A DNA stretch of 64,000 nucleotides from Phascolomyces articulosus. Taxonomy: Eukaryota; Mucoromycota; Mucoromycetes; Mucorales; Lichtheimiaceae. The notes beneath the pieces are model-generated. The model ran no database searches. It was not told where the DNA came from and saw nothing but the letters and a program-made list of their open reading frames with translations. Shown in pieces: positions 1 through 12,653 of this stretch. Location of the stretch: assembly GCA_025677815.1 (NCBI GenBank), contig JAIXMP010000001.1:2604001-2668000 (forward strand), read 5' to 3'. The translations under genes were made by a program, and so were the position numbers. Position 1 is the stretch's first letter. Every line of letters starts with the position of its first letter.

Positions 1-168
1 GGAGAGCAGAATATATAACATCGTCATCAGACGTAACCGCGCATATAAAACTGCATGACATTTCCTAGCTTTATTACTGTTGTATTTAGAACCATACCCC
101 TATCTTTTTCTTTGTTTCTTTATCTCTTTCTTCTCCTCATTTCATAAATAATACATTCAGCCATTGTC

Positions 169-1324
169 ATGACTTCAATGTCATCACAAAGTTCATTCCG
201 TCTATTATCCATAGGCTTTTTTGCAGGTGTTCTTTGCACTTTTCTTATATCTTGTGCGTTTTCAGGTGCAGGCCATTTAAATAATGGAAGAGCAAGTGCT
301 CACTGGGGTGCTCTGATTCGTCGCCAAACACAGGATTCTGGTATCCTTAAGTTTGGTAATCCTGGTAAATATATCTTTTCTAGCAGAAAAAAACTACCTA
401 TCCTTTCACTATTTTTTTTTGTTCTATAACAACGTATTTATTATTATTATTATTACAGGACCGGTTGCTGACTTGTTAGAACGACAAAAATATGTTACTT
501 CTTACGATCGTCGAAATCGCATTCCCCATTGGGTTGGTGAACATCTTACAAAGGAATCTCTTCAAGCTGGCGAAAATGTTGATCGCAGCAAGTCCAACTT
601 TCAGGAGGACAAAGACGTCCCAGCAATTTTCCGTGCACTTTTACGAGATTATACTCGTAGTGGATACGATCGTGGTCATATGGCCCCTGCAGCCGATGCA
701 GTTTCTACACAGGAAGCGATGGATGAAACTTTCTTGTTAACAAACATGTCGCCCCAAGTGGGTATTGGCTTTAATCGTCACTGTACGTAATTGGACTCTT
801 TCTCCTTCTCTCGCTATCTCCTATACTATTGCTTTATTCACTTTTATATATTAATATCATTTGATTTATCTGAATATATATGTATATTTTTGATAGATTG
901 GGCTTATCTTGAAACTTTTGTACGAGATTTGACCAATAACCATACCGACGTTTATGTTTATACTGGCCCATTATTTCTTCCTCGTAGTAACACTACTGGA
1001 TATGTTAATATTGATGAAGAAAAGGCTACAAGTGATGCCAACCCAGGATATTACATGCAATACCCACTTTTAGGCACTATACCCAATATAGCAGTACCCA
1101 CTCATTTCTACAAGATTGTACTTGTATCATCTGGTAGCGCAAACAATGATTATTTATTAGGCGTCTTTGTTTTACCAAATCAATCCATCGATAGGAAGAC
1201 ACCTTTAACAGATTTCCAAGTTCAATTAAAATCTGTTGAACGCGTATCTGGCTTGCAGTTTTTCAGTGAATTGGATCGTAATTCATTTGGTGATCTTTGC
1301 TCTGTTGATCGTTGTCAGTTATAA
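169..1324 (+). CDS. NUC1: NUC1/EndoG-type mitochondrial DNA/RNA non-specific endonuclease
   Basis: Sugar-non-specific DNA/RNA endonuclease of the beta-beta-alpha metal family, normally in the mitochondrial intermembrane space. Spliced exons are 169-364, 459-782 and 897-1324, giving 315 residues (yeast Nuc1 is about 330). Both junctions keep the family consensus: exon 1 joins exon 2 in a G-P-V-A-D-L segment, and exon 2 joins exon 3 in F-N-R-H-Y-W. The active-site DRGHM lies at about residues 136-140 (His139 is the general base), and Asn171 in GFNRH fits the Mg-binding Asn. Residues 13-32 are a hydrophobic segment, as expected for a mitochondrial presequence or anchor. In the family it degrades DNA and RNA in recombination, mitochondrial DNA turnover and cell death. 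That role here is inferred from the family. Confidence 0.93.
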
Positions 1325-1717
1325 ATTTTCTTTATATATATTATATAATTTTTTTTTATCCCTCTTTTTTCCTTTTTTTTTACCACGTTATGATAATATG
1401 CATCAGTACTCTCTTTTGTAACGGATAAATGGATTTTTTTTTATTTGTTTGTGTAATGACATGCATTGGTATCATCACAACACTAGCAACACCAAACCCA
1501 CATTTAAAACACCACCAATTATTATATAATAATAATACGTTTTACTTATATGTTTTGCTTTTTTCTGTTATATGTATTACAATTTCTCATAGTTATTATA
1601 TAGAAAAGTAGGCGGCTTCATTTTTGATGTTATATTATAGGGATGATTATATAACCATTAATATCAAGCAGTTGTTAATAATAATGTTCAAGCGGTATAT
1701 AAAATGCTTTTATTTTA

Positions 1718-1770
1718 ACTTGGGCTATATCCCAAGTCTGCAGGGTTGTTGACTTTTTTTAAAAAAAGTC
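1718..1770. repeat. Hairpin plus perfect 20-bp palindrome
   Basis: 1718-1737 is ACTTGGG, six bases, CCCAAGT (7-bp stem). 1751-1770 is GAC, T7, A7, GTC, a perfect palindrome. Both lie about 400 bp downstream of the nuclease stop codon. Function is unknown; a 3'-end or terminator role is only a guess. Confidence 0.75.
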
Positions 1771-2600
1771 TAGACACATCATCTATCCATGTTGAATCAT
1801 ACATATTTATAAATTCCATAATTCCTTATATATCAACTGATGTTCATATAACGACAAACTTCTACTTTACAAGAATTCACAAGTAAAGGAAAATCCCAAA
1901 TACAAAAAAAAATAGCAACATATACAATATTTACTTTGCTTCAGTTGTCAGGCTGATAACTACAATGATATCGTTTGTAGTTATATGAAGTAGTCATAAG
2001 CCAGTAAGTGGTTATTTTTTTTTTTTTTTTGGTACCAGCAGTATAAATCTACTGGAGCGTGATGATATTTATAATAGTAAAACAATGCTTTTTTTTTAGA
2101 TGATATATATAATAGAATATAGTACAGTACGACGATTGACGTGACAGAAATATAGAATCGTGAAAATAAATTAAATTGAGTACCATGAACATAATAGCAA
2201 TAATAAAAAGAAGATTGGTGATGTAGTAAAATGTGGATAAAAAATCAGGGTAAAATATGAAGGTGAAATTGGTAAAAATGTGGGTAATATCTAGGTGAAA
2301 ACCGAGATTTCATTTTAACCTGATTTTTAACGGGGTAAAATTTTCCAGTTATCCTTTTCTAATGGGCCGAAAAGTGAATGTATTTGTAAAGATAGTATGC
2401 TGCTTAAGTTTTGTATGTTAAATATAATAATATTCTTATTAAAAGACAGGTAGTAATGAGTAAACGTTTGGCGATAGTATGCCCATATTAAAAGATGGGA
2501 AGATGGCCATGGTATTGAACAGCTTTTGAAATATCGTATCAGTAACATTATAGCAAGAACAGGTGGACGTTTAGTAATTAACTACCATGCAATAACCATT

Positions 2601-2636
2601 CTATATAAGAAATCTAACCTATATAAGAAATCTAAC
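2601..2636. repeat. Perfect 18-bp tandem duplication
   Basis: The unit CTATATAAGAAATCTAAC occurs twice head to tail at 2601-2618 and 2619-2636 without mismatch. It lies about 230 bp upstream of the Sec3 start. Confidence 0.85.
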
Positions 2637-2862
2637 TTTCGTGATGGCGTCAATTTTTTTTTTTTAAAAAAAAACAAATCCAAAAGGTATCAAAATACGT
2701 GAAACTATTGACAAGAGCAAAAAAAAAAAAAAAATCAGCACGCCATCTTTGGATATGCAAAGAACTATCCAAAAAGTCCGCAAATTAAACACGGCCATTC
2801 AAGGTTACAGTGGCACGTTTCTTTTACTTTACATATACTAACTATTTAACTTTTTGAAGGTT

Positions 2863-5800
2863 ATGGCATCTGAAGCAGTTCGCCAAGCCATCATCGATTC
2901 TTTATTTTCGCCCGATTCAGGAGGTAAATTTAATTCCATCAAACTCACCCAAAAGTTCCATGAGAGATTATAAAAAGACTTTTTTTTTGTCCCAAAAAAA
3001 ATAGAGTTATCGAATGAATAATTATATTTTTAAAAAGTAAACGATCGATGGTCTAAAAGCACTTTATAATTATTAGGCGCAGCTGAAAAACTTCTCATCC
3101 ATCTTAAAGTATTTGAAGATGTGAAACAAACTGATTCGGCTGCAAAGAATAGTGGTAAACAACCACAAATCGTCGGCAAACCTAGATACCTTTGTCTTAC
3201 TCGTAAGGATTAAAGATTTTAGTGTTGTGTTCCTTATATATTATTAGTAGACTGACAGAATTAATGGATCATATTAATATATGACTTGTATATAGAAAAA
3301 CGTAACAAGATTCGTTTATATAAAACAAAACGAAATCAAAATGGTGCATTTACAATTGGAAAAACATGGTCTCTTGATGATATTAGACAAATTGAAGCAA
3401 TTGATGTAAGATATTCTCATCCTATTTTTTTTTCGTGGTAGTGGATACGATGTATTATATATAACTGACGACAATACCCAAATAATAGGCCAATCAATTC
3501 TCAATGACATTAAACAAGACATATGTTTGGGCAGTGGAAAGACCAAGAGATAAGCTTGTTTTTATGGCTCATGTTGTGGATGTAATTATTTATATTTTCC
3601 TTCTTTCTAGTAAATGTGATGGATAAGTGTAGTAAAAGCTAATGGTTGAAAAAAAATACTATTAGGCCTGTCAACGATTTCTCGGCAAAGCACCCCGACT
3701 TGTTAATGTGGATGAAAGTTATTTACTGCGATGTGCGTTTATACACGTTTTACTATTTAACGATCAATTATATACCCTCATATTACAATATTGTTACTAA
3801 ATACATATTTCCTTTCTAAAAAACATACAGACCTTGCTAACCCCATAGCAGTATCACCTTCAACCACCTCATCACCATCTGGTATGGTACCACCTGGGTC
3901 ACCTTCAACTTCAACACCACCTGCATTACCAATGTCATCAACATCCTCTTCACCTTCTCTCGCATCATCCCCCGGTTATATGCAACATTCCGATAGCGAT
4001 CCACGTTCTTATCCATCTCCTCCACCCAACATATCTCCTGAACGAACGAAAAACTCACCATTATCTCCACCTGTAGCAGCTGCTTTACCTGTTGCTAGCC
4101 GTCCTGCACCCTCACCACCAATGACATCTACATTAGTTACTCCTCCTCCTGGTACCACTAGATCATCTCAACGTGCTGTAGAAGTATCTCCTCCAATGAA
4201 TACTCAACCTGGTAAGATATACATAGAAACTTTATATATTTGATTCAAAGCAAAAGAAAAAATCCATTATCTTCCTTTCCTTTTCAAATATTAAAAACTG
4301 CATACCTTTTTTTTGTATCTACTTGTTATATAGAAGAACCAATGAAATCTAAACAACGTTATCCTCCGCCTATGGATCCTAAAGAAAGAGAGCGAGAAGA
4401 ACGTAAAGAACGTGAAAGAGCTAGAGAAATTCGTCGTGAACGAGAAAAACGAGAAAAACAGGCACAGCAAGAAAAAGGTATATTTAATTAAATAAAAGAG
4501 CTTCATCATCGACAAAGTTGGGTGTAAATGTTTAGCTGACATATTGTTTTTCTTTAAATAGAAAAATTACGTAAAGTTGCAGAAATGCAAGAAAAGATGG
4601 CAGAAAAAGCTTCCTTGATGAACGTTGAAGAGTTATTAGCGGATTTCAATTGGAAAACAAGTGGAAATGCAGCAGCTCTTGAAAAACGATTATTAGGTGA
4701 ATTACATGCTTTGGAAGCTGTAAGTTGACAGATCTATATGTATCGAATTGAAATAAAATAAATATCACTTTTTTCTTACCATTCTTTTTTTAATAGGCTA
4801 ATGTTCATGCTATTATTCAATCAGACGAACGTGTTCGTACAGTAATTGATCAAATTGATTCGGCATTAAATGAACTTGATAGTATGGATAGTTGGTTACT
4901 ATTATACAGTGCAGAACTTAATGTAAGTTGAATTTAAGGGGAGTGGAAGATGGAAAGTAAAAAAGAATGAGAATAAATACCCATGATGATGACAATTGAC
5001 AAATTCACACACTAAAAATTATGGTATATATATAGAGTATGGGTGATGATATCCGAGAAATTGAATCACAAAATCGTGGGCTTCAAATTCTTGCACAAAA
5101 TCAACATAGTCTTGGCCGTGAATTGGATAATTTATTGGTAAGAGGAAAAACCTATTGAAACTATGTATCTAATTGATAAGCATAGTGCATAGACTAAGCG
5201 GATTATATAACTTTTTTTTTGCTGGAATATGCTTTTTGTATAATAGAACGCAATTACGATACCCCGATCCTGTCTTGATAGCCTTAAGTATGACCCCATG
5301 GACACTGCCGAGAATGTGGATCAAATACAAAGGGCAGCTGAAAGAGTACAACAGGTCTTGAAGATCAAACTTGGCGATGGGATGCAAAATATGAAGGCAG
5401 TTCAGGAACGAATGGGTGTTTATAATTCACACAGCAACAAATTTAGTGCACGTATTTTTGATTTCATGAAAAGTCAATTTGATAAGCAGGTAAAGAATCA
5501 GATATGCATTGGATTATATTTCAGATTGGGGGGGTGAAAGACCCTTATCAAGATTAAATAACCAATGGATTGATGGGTGGTGTACTTTTATACCATAGGC
5601 CGAGAATCAAAAATCTGTCAGTTCTCGTACACCATCCAATGGACGTAAACCACAACAATTGCCAGTGGCTATGCCTCATACTGTGGTAGAAGATAATTTA
5701 ATCAAATATCAAGGTTTTTCATTATGGGAAAAGGAAATGGAACCACGCATGTATAGCGAATTACATCGATACTATGCACAGACTATGGCACCCTTGTATG

Positions 5801-7773
5801 AAGATGATATTCGCGAATTGATTGATGGCGTAAGACCCTTTTATACCACATTGCGTAACCGTGGGTTGGATGAGTTGGATTATATGTTTAAACCTGAAGA
5901 ATCAAGACCTGTACGTGCATTGGCTTATGGTGCTAATCTGCGAAGTGAGGATTCAAGAACCAATCGATATCGACAAATGTTACGTGGATCTGTGGAAGGT
6001 GTTATTGGTGGTAGTGCTTCAAGTTTGGATGGTGATGAACGTGCTGCAGATGATGTAAGTTTTATTTTTATTGGTGATACTTTTACTTTTGAATTCATGA
6101 AATCTAACAACGTGTTAAAACAATGATTAGGCATTTGCACAATTGATGGCTCAAAGTACCATGCTGGTAACACGAGAGCAGAATTTTATGTGTGATTTAT
6201 TCCAATATTCACAAGGTGCGCCCAAATCATTTTTGGAACGAGGTCCAGTTTATGCACAAATTCCAAATACAAATGAATTATGCGGTCGCCGAGAAAAACC
6301 ACGTGATATTAAAATGTCTAAAAAGATTCTGTAAGTTTCTTCTCTCTTTTTTTTGGGTAGGGGGGGAAAAATGTTGGAAGGGGTAGAATTATTTTTGTTA
6401 TTTATCGAGGAGAGAAATGATCAAAGAACTACAATAATGGCAGCAACCAACTCATTGCGTCAATATATAGTGATTGGATGGAAATTATCTTTGAAACATT
6501 GGAACCAAGTATTGTCAGTTTATTGGAATATGGTGTAAAGAGTGATTCTACACAAGCGGCTAGTATGCTGGCATCAGTCGAATTCCAAAATGAGAAGTGG
6601 TTAGGGTCTGACCAAGAATTTATGTTGCGCTTATGCAGCTCATTAATGCAACGGCTGACCCGTATGTTTGAACGCTTTGTCTCTGATCAGCTGAAGATTA
6701 TTGAAGATACCAAAGTGAGCACAAAGAAACGTAGAGGTATTCTACCGTTTTTCCGAACTTTTCCAGTAAGTCTTTTTATTTTATATATTTCATTTCTAAT
6801 TTTTCTTTATTCTGTACAATTTATTGGGCACTATACTAAATAGGTAAAAAAATATATAATTTCAAAATCCCTTTTTTTAGTTATTTGCTTTACGACTTGA
6901 AGTAGCCGCCGCCAATGTTGATCCCGATTCACAAACAAGACAAACAGTCAATGATGCGTATGAAAAAATCATCAATGCTATGATGTCGAGTTTAGACTCG
7001 ATTGCTAAAGAAACAGACCAAACGGGCGATGATAAAGAACAGTTGAATGCTAATATTATGTATATTGGTAAGTCAATATTTCATGTTTAGTCTTATTACT
7101 ACTCTTTACTTTGAAGGAGCTGTATTTTTAGATTGCAATCTTTGTCTAAACTAAACTAATTAATATTTTATTTATATAGAAAATATGCATCATTTCCATC
7201 ATGAACTTCGTTCCAACAAACTTCATGTATTGGAAAAATGGATTAAATATGCAAAAACTCATTATGATACCAGTCTCAATGCTTATATCAAAGTCGTTAT
7301 CCGTCGTCCTCTTGGTAAATTATTAGAATTCTTTGAAGGTGTTGATAATTTAATGCATACCAGTACACCTGAAGAAGTTCAATTCCATATGAATTATAAC
7401 AAGACTCAATTACGTAAAGTCATTGCCATGTATCCTGCTAAAGAGGTATTTTTTTTGTGTTCATTATCATTCTCTCTCTCTTTTTTTTCTTATATCCATT
7501 CAATGAAAAGAACACTCAATTCATCCAATTCATCCATTTTAGATCAAGAAATCTCTGGAACAATTGTATAAACGAGTTGATAAACATTTTTCAGAAGAAG
7601 AAGGATTACTTCAAGTTGTTTGGCGTGGTATTCAGGAAGAATTTATTCAACAACATGAAAAGATGGAAAATTTGATCCAAAAGTGTTATCCAGATACTCG
7701 TTTACATCTTGAGTTTTCTATCGACGATTTACTTTCGATGATGAGTGAATTAGCTCGTAAAGTACACTTGTAA
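2863..7773 (+). CDS. SEC3: Exocyst complex component Sec3 (EXOC1)
   Basis: Subunit of the exocyst, which tethers secretory vesicles at sites of polarised growth such as hyphal tips. Seventeen exons join in phase: 2863-2923, 3077-3202, 3296-3405, 3489-3581, 3666-3732, 3831-4211, 4334-4477, 4562-4719, 4797-4922, 5036-5137, 5247-5489, 5599-6054, 6131-6330, 6444-6765, 6881-7067, 7180-7445 and 7543-7773, for 1090 residues. Residues about 25-150 match the Sec3 PIP2-binding PH domain (the run around GAFTIGKTWSLDDIRQIEA). Residues 153-279 are a Ser/Thr/Pro linker. About 285-335 is a charged Lys/Arg/Glu coiled coil, and the remainder is the helical Sec3 C-terminal domain. The length lies between human EXOC1 and yeast Sec3. 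The exon 14 acceptor at 6443 is the least certain splice; an alternative lies about 30 bases downstream. In the family the PH domain binds PI(4,5)P2 and Rho GTPases. Confidence 0.93.
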
Positions 7774-9646
7774 ACAACAAAACGAATGGACGTTTCTTTC
7801 ATTCTAATATTACACTTTTAATAATAATATATACTATAATACTATCTATTTTAAATACTGTCATGATTATTTTAATGGGGTACTTTAGTGGTTTTTTTTT
7901 GCGATTGGGGTGATAATTAGTAATTTATCCACTTATTTGGTTCTGATATTTTGGTTTAATCGGCAAAACCTAGAGCAATCGCTATGCATTATGTACCTGA
8001 ATATTTTTGTTTTGGCTAACAATTCTAATGCGTTTTTGCTTGGGGTCACATTATCTAAATCGTTCGCCAAACAACACCCCTTTATTTTTATAATCTTTTG
8101 GATTCTACCAATATTATAGCGTAATATCTATCATCTGATATAATACATTATAATAATAGGGACTGAAACTCTATCGTGTAAAATCCAGTAAGATAGAAGT
8201 GATAATCCGATTATCATTTGGCGGATTCACACACCACAAAAAAAAAAAAAATAGAACAATTAAAAAGAAAGGGTGTACAAGGGTATAAATGCAAAAGAAG
8301 CAAAAGAACACCAAAAAAGAAGAAAATAATAATATGTCGAACCCGTATCTGTCCCTGTGCCTTACACTGCCGAGCACCAGGTCTACCGGAGTCCTTTTAA
8401 TCTAGGTTCCATTTATATGAAAAATCCATCTCGGCTGGCAAAACATTAGCTCATTTACTTCTAGCATAACATCTTTGGCCGGGAAACCTTTTGACAAAAT
8501 ATAAATCATGTAATAAAAGAAAGAAAGAAAAAAAAAATACAATTAGAAAAAGAAAGAAAAAAACTACGGCTATTCAATTCAATGAAAAACCAGATGTTTA
8601 TTTCATCATTTCCTTTTTTTTTCCCTACTCACACTTTTAAAAAATGAAATTTGCCATAAGTGATAGTTAAAGAAATTTTTTCTTTCTTTCTTTCCATGTG
8701 CCTAAAAAAATGAGTTCTTTCTTAGACTGTTTTTTCCTTTTATGGATAATACCGTATTGCCGTTACGATGATAATAATTATAAAGGTTTCACATACGTTC
8801 TTTAGATTCCCTTCAAACCTTAATCATCCTCATACATCGATTAGAACAAAAAGAAACTAACAATGTTTGAATTGTTATTATATTCCGTTCATTTTGGAAC
8901 CCATTCATTACGATATTTATCTTATCGTGTGGGGAAAAATAGAAAAAAAAATTTGGACAATGACGATGATGACTGTATCTATTAGATGATAATGATATGA
9001 TTTCTTCTTTCCCTTCTTCTTGGTTTTTTACCGGTAATTCGGCTTTCGAGCCCTACTCTATGGATTTCTGGTTCAATTGAATAAATTCGACTGCATAAAA
9101 ATTAACTTAAACATGATATTTCAGATATATGATTGATTCAAAACAACATGCAAAAGATTATTATTATTGTTGTTGCCAAGATAAACAATTTCGCAAAAAC
9201 GCAAAACCATTTTGTGTTTATGTTATGTGTTTTTCTTTTCCAGAGAAGGAAAAGAAAAAAAAAGTTGATGGGAGCGTGGGAAACTGGTTTTTACTATCAC
9301 AACTTAAAACGATCTCAATTCCTACTATTAGATCACATTCATCCAATTAAAAAAAAATATGCCTATACAAAATAACTAATGCTTGTTTTTATATATTATT
9401 ATTATTATTATTATTGTATTATGAAGGGAAAAGTAAAGGGATATCATAAACTACTGTATTAAAAGAAATCATCACCATGGATACACCATTCCTGTTGCTT
9501 GTTCTGTAGTTGTTTGTTGCCTTATTATATTATATTATCACCATATATATATATATATATTAGAATTTATGTTCTAGTTTAGTGTTTCTTCTATTTCAAT
9601 CCAATAGATATATATTATTATCCTTTGCACTCCCCTATACATTCAC
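7774..9646. other. Long intergenic region, no gene found
   Basis: This lies between the Sec3 stop and the bZIP stop (convergent genes). Frames at 9129-9375 are short, AT-driven and unsupported. It contains a possible tRNA-derived remnant near 8330-8400 and TTA/AT microsatellites near 9400 and 9545-9560. Nothing else was recognised. Confidence 0.65.
8330..8400 (-). repeat. Possible tRNA-derived (SINE-like) remnant
   Basis: Reading the minus strand, an A-box-like TGCTCGGCAGTGTAAGG (plus 8360-8376) is followed about 16 bases later by a B-box-like GGGTTCGACA (plus 8335-8344), then a TTA-rich tail. The body does not fold into a full cloverleaf and no acceptor stem pairs, so it is not a functional tRNA gene. 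This is weak evidence from one copy. Confidence 0.3.
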
Positions 9647-10253
9647 CTAGTTATCTGGCAATACATCTGGAGGTACTTTAGCTTCTACCATAGGCGTAAT
9701 CATTCCATTAAATACTGAAAAATTATAATTCGATGTGGATTGTCGAGGAGCAGGTGATGGTGGCATTTGTTTTATCATTGGGCAATCCCGATGAGCATAT
9801 AAAAGTGATTGTAGATTAATTATTTCGTCGTGGAGAGCGTATACATGTATCTGCAATTGTTCATTATCAGCCATCAAATATTCAGCTTTGGCTTGAAGGT
9901 CATTTAACCACTGTTTCTTACGTTGTCGACACTTTAATGCCGCTATATTATATTTATAAGATAATTTTTCCCCACAGTGAATTCGACGACAGTTATAAAT
10001 GAATGCATATATACAGAATAATATTTTCAGTGATTGAATAGATGGATAATAATAATATTGGAAGATATAAAGAATTCAAGATGTTCGAAATGAAATAGGT
10101 CAATCACTATTCATTTTCTTTACATCAAATGATCTTTGTTTATGTCAGCTTAAAAAAAGTAAATTCAATTTACCCTGGCGATTGCGCTCAAGAAATTGTT
10201 TTCGTTTTTCATCATCATCCATATATTTACGTGATCGAATTTTTCGTTTTTGT

Positions 10254-10297
<44 letters not shown>

Positions 10298-10405
10298 ATG
10301 ACGTTTTTGTTGATGATGCTCTACTTGGTTTTGTTCAACCGGAGGTGGTTTAAGTTCATTCAATGATGATGACAACACCGTACAGACGTCAGGCTGATAT
10401 GACAT
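9647..10405 (-). CDS. bZIP transcription factor, CREB/ATF type
   Basis: Nuclear DNA-binding protein. Exons on the minus strand are 10405-10174 and 9942-9647, giving 175 residues. The single intron lies inside the basic region; splicing produces NRQAALKCRQRKKQW, with the bZIP N-x7-R signature of the ATF/CREB group, followed by a leucine-zipper-like helix. N-terminal to it are a run of seven His and a run of ten Gln. The frame is open upstream of the chosen Met back to a good acceptor near 10443, so an additional 5' exon is possible. ATF/CREB relatives in fungi act in stress and light responses, but the target genes are unknown. It is the first of several minus-strand genes leading up to carRP. 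Confidence 0.82.
10255..10301. repeat. Triplet repeat coding for poly-Gln and poly-His in the bZIP gene
   Basis: The plus strand shows a GCTGCTG run (about 10258-10279) passing into a GATGAT run (about 10279-10300). On the coding minus strand these give CAG/CAA (Gln) and CAT/CAC (His) codons. Length polymorphism between strains is likely by slippage. Confidence 0.85.
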
Positions 10406-10705
10406 GTCTGAATCCTGTTGCTTACTATGTTGTTGATTCGCTGTAGCTAGTTAACCAAAGTATTATGAATTATCAACTTTTATATGCTATGTGTGCGAGT
10501 ATGTTGTATTATATATATTGACTTGTTTATGCTGATCTCGCTAATATTAGGAAAAAACAGACAAGCACAAAAACATCTTCAAAACATTTTTAAAGGTACA
10601 TTTCGGATATGCGACGGTAAAAAAAATAGTTATATGGAAAGTATAGAATGAAATATAACACCTTTTTTTTTGGTTGAATTGTTATATTGTTCTTGTTTTT
10701 CAATT

Positions 10706-12096
10706 CTAATGCGAACCAGATGGCATAAATGTCTTTATCATCAATTTTACAAAAGCTTCAGGTTGATCGGCATGCACTAAATAAAAGGATATATATATTA
10801 ATAAAATTTATAGAGAGTTAGTTATTAATGATCACAATAATATTCATTCGTATAGTAGCAAAAAATGAAACAGTTCTTAAAGTATGGTATTATTATCATA
10901 TCACTGATTCCACAATATTGGATAGTTTATTGGTGAACAGGGGCCAAGGAGGTTAACAAAGAAGAAACCAACGAGTTGGAATTTATCGTTTTACGTCCAA
11001 CAACTCCTTATTCCTTATACCAGGACTACCTCACCCCCCTCGAAACACGGACGCACACACAAGTATAATTGAAAGAAGAAAATCGTTCTTTATTTCTACC
11101 ACTTACCCCAATGATTTGCATTTTCAATAGTTTCGAGTATAGAATTGGGAAACATTCTAAGGATTTCATCACGATGTTCATGAAATTGAGGCCGGTAAGG
11201 ACTATCACCACCCGTAATAAATAAAGTAGGCTTTTCAAATGTTCCTTTTGTATCAAATCCAGCCAGATTATCCAACGATTTACCAAGTACATGGTAATTC
11301 GCCTTGATAGTATAAGACCCAATATCCTCGTTTCGCCGAAGGTTCGTTAATAAGAATTGTCGTACACCTTTATTTTGTTCGTATCGTTCCAGAATCTTGT
11401 CAGCAACAGCCAATCTGTCTGGTCGTTCTCTTTCAATGGCTTCAAAAGCATCGGTATATTTGCCAAAGCGTAAAACTACGTAACCAAAGTAGACCGGTGG
11501 AATATCTATCACCACTAATTGGGAAATGGATTCAGGGCTTTGTAATGCAGATGTCATTGTTACTTTACCACCCCTACGTGTGAGAAAAAAAAGTATAAAT
11601 TTTAAAAACAGGTTATTTTTGATATAACTATTCTCCATACTTATTTTTATATTATTATTACCTACATGGAATGTCCAACGAGAACAGGTTTTTCGAGATT
11701 ATGATCAGCAATGAATTGTGTCAAGTCAGTTGCCATGGCTTCCAATGTATGTGTGTCACTGCGGAAACTGTCACCATGGTTACGCAGATCCTATGAACAT
11801 GATTCACAAGAAAAGTTTTGAGATGGTGATAAAAGTAAATGAATCAACATGCTTCAATGTTTAAAGAGAGATCAGAAAGAAAATAAATTATTTTACGAAA
11901 AAAAAGAAGATAATTCAGAAAAACTTACAACTGCATATACATCTCGAGACAATCGCGTACTCAAGACTTTACCCATAGTTCTCCAATTCATTTTACTACC
12001 ATATAGTCCATGGCTAACAATCAAAGGTGGCCCCCTAGGTGATTTTGCAGCATATTTATCAAATGCAAGAGATACTAATCGTTTACTACTATTCAT
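10706..12096 (-). CDS. Alpha/beta hydrolase, ABHD11-like (mitochondrial esterase family)
   Basis: Serine hydrolase. Minus-strand exons are 12096-11929, 11790-11666, 11573-11107 and 10776-10706, giving 276 residues. An oxyanion-type HGLYGSKMNW segment is near the start, then DLRNHGDS. The nucleophile elbow GHSMGG is rebuilt across the exon 2/3 junction, with Ser97 as nucleophile. The catalytic His lies in the NHWVHADQP motif rebuilt across the exon 3/4 junction. An acid residue lies in the LFITGGDS strand. This order and the motif wording match ABHD11 and yeast Imo32-like proteins, which are mitochondrial. No strong targeting peptide is visible, so an upstream exon might be missing. The substrate is unknown. 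Confidence 0.88.
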
Positions 12097-12653
12097 TGTA
12101 TAGGTCTCTATCTATCGATATACAATCCAAAACGAATAACAAGAAAGAAAGAAATGAAGCTTCGAAATTTAAATGAGAAACTTTAATATATTTTTTATGT
12201 AATAGTAAAACGGGAAACGAAAAAAAAGGTTTTTATATATAAAAATATCATATTTTTTTTCTTTTTTTTACAAATGTTCTTCTTCTTGGATAAAATATTT
12301 AGAGAGAAAGAGAAGAAAAATAAAGAATGAGAAATTGTCATAATCAAACCAAATGATAATAATAACGATAAAAACATAAATATATATATATATACTACAA
12401 CACAAAATATTAGAAATAAAAAAGGCATATACAAGAAAATAATGATCAACACAACAAGAAATCAAAAAAAAATTACAATAATTGAATATGACAAAACTAT
12501 AATAAGGATGGGCTTTGGAGGAAGAAGAAGAACATAAGAGAGCTTTTTTTATATGGGATGATTGTTGGGTTTGTAATGGACGAGGGTATTATTATATATT
12601 CACAATCATTGAAAATAGAAGGAAGTTATTTATAATGAAATAAAGCTGGCATC
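12097..12653. other. AT-rich intergenic region, no gene found
   Basis: This separates the hydrolase start from the stop of the AT-hook gene, both on the minus strand. It has AT dinucleotide and poly-A/T runs. It should contain the hydrolase promoter and the AT-hook gene 3' end. No supported frame was seen. Confidence 0.6.

Larger units (their letters stand above)
1325..2862. other. Intergenic region with palindromes and short repeats
   Basis: No gene was found between the nuclease stop and the Sec3 start. Small open frames here are AT-driven and lack splice or family support. Structures seen are a 7-bp-stem hairpin at 1718-1737, a perfect 20-bp palindrome at 1751-1770, an imperfect inverted repeat pair at 2239-2261 and 2309-2330, a perfect 18-bp tandem duplication at 2601-2636, and a T-run followed by an A-run near 2653-2674. 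Confidence 0.7.

Noticed and set aside
1429..1611. 60-codon hydrophobic frame after the nuclease gene
   Set aside because: Pyrimidine-rich 3' sequence read as Phe/Leu/Tyr. There is no supporting context.
9129..9375. Two overlapping 73-80 codon frames
   Set aside because: Lys/Ile/Asn-rich AT-driven reading with no start context, splice sites or similarity.
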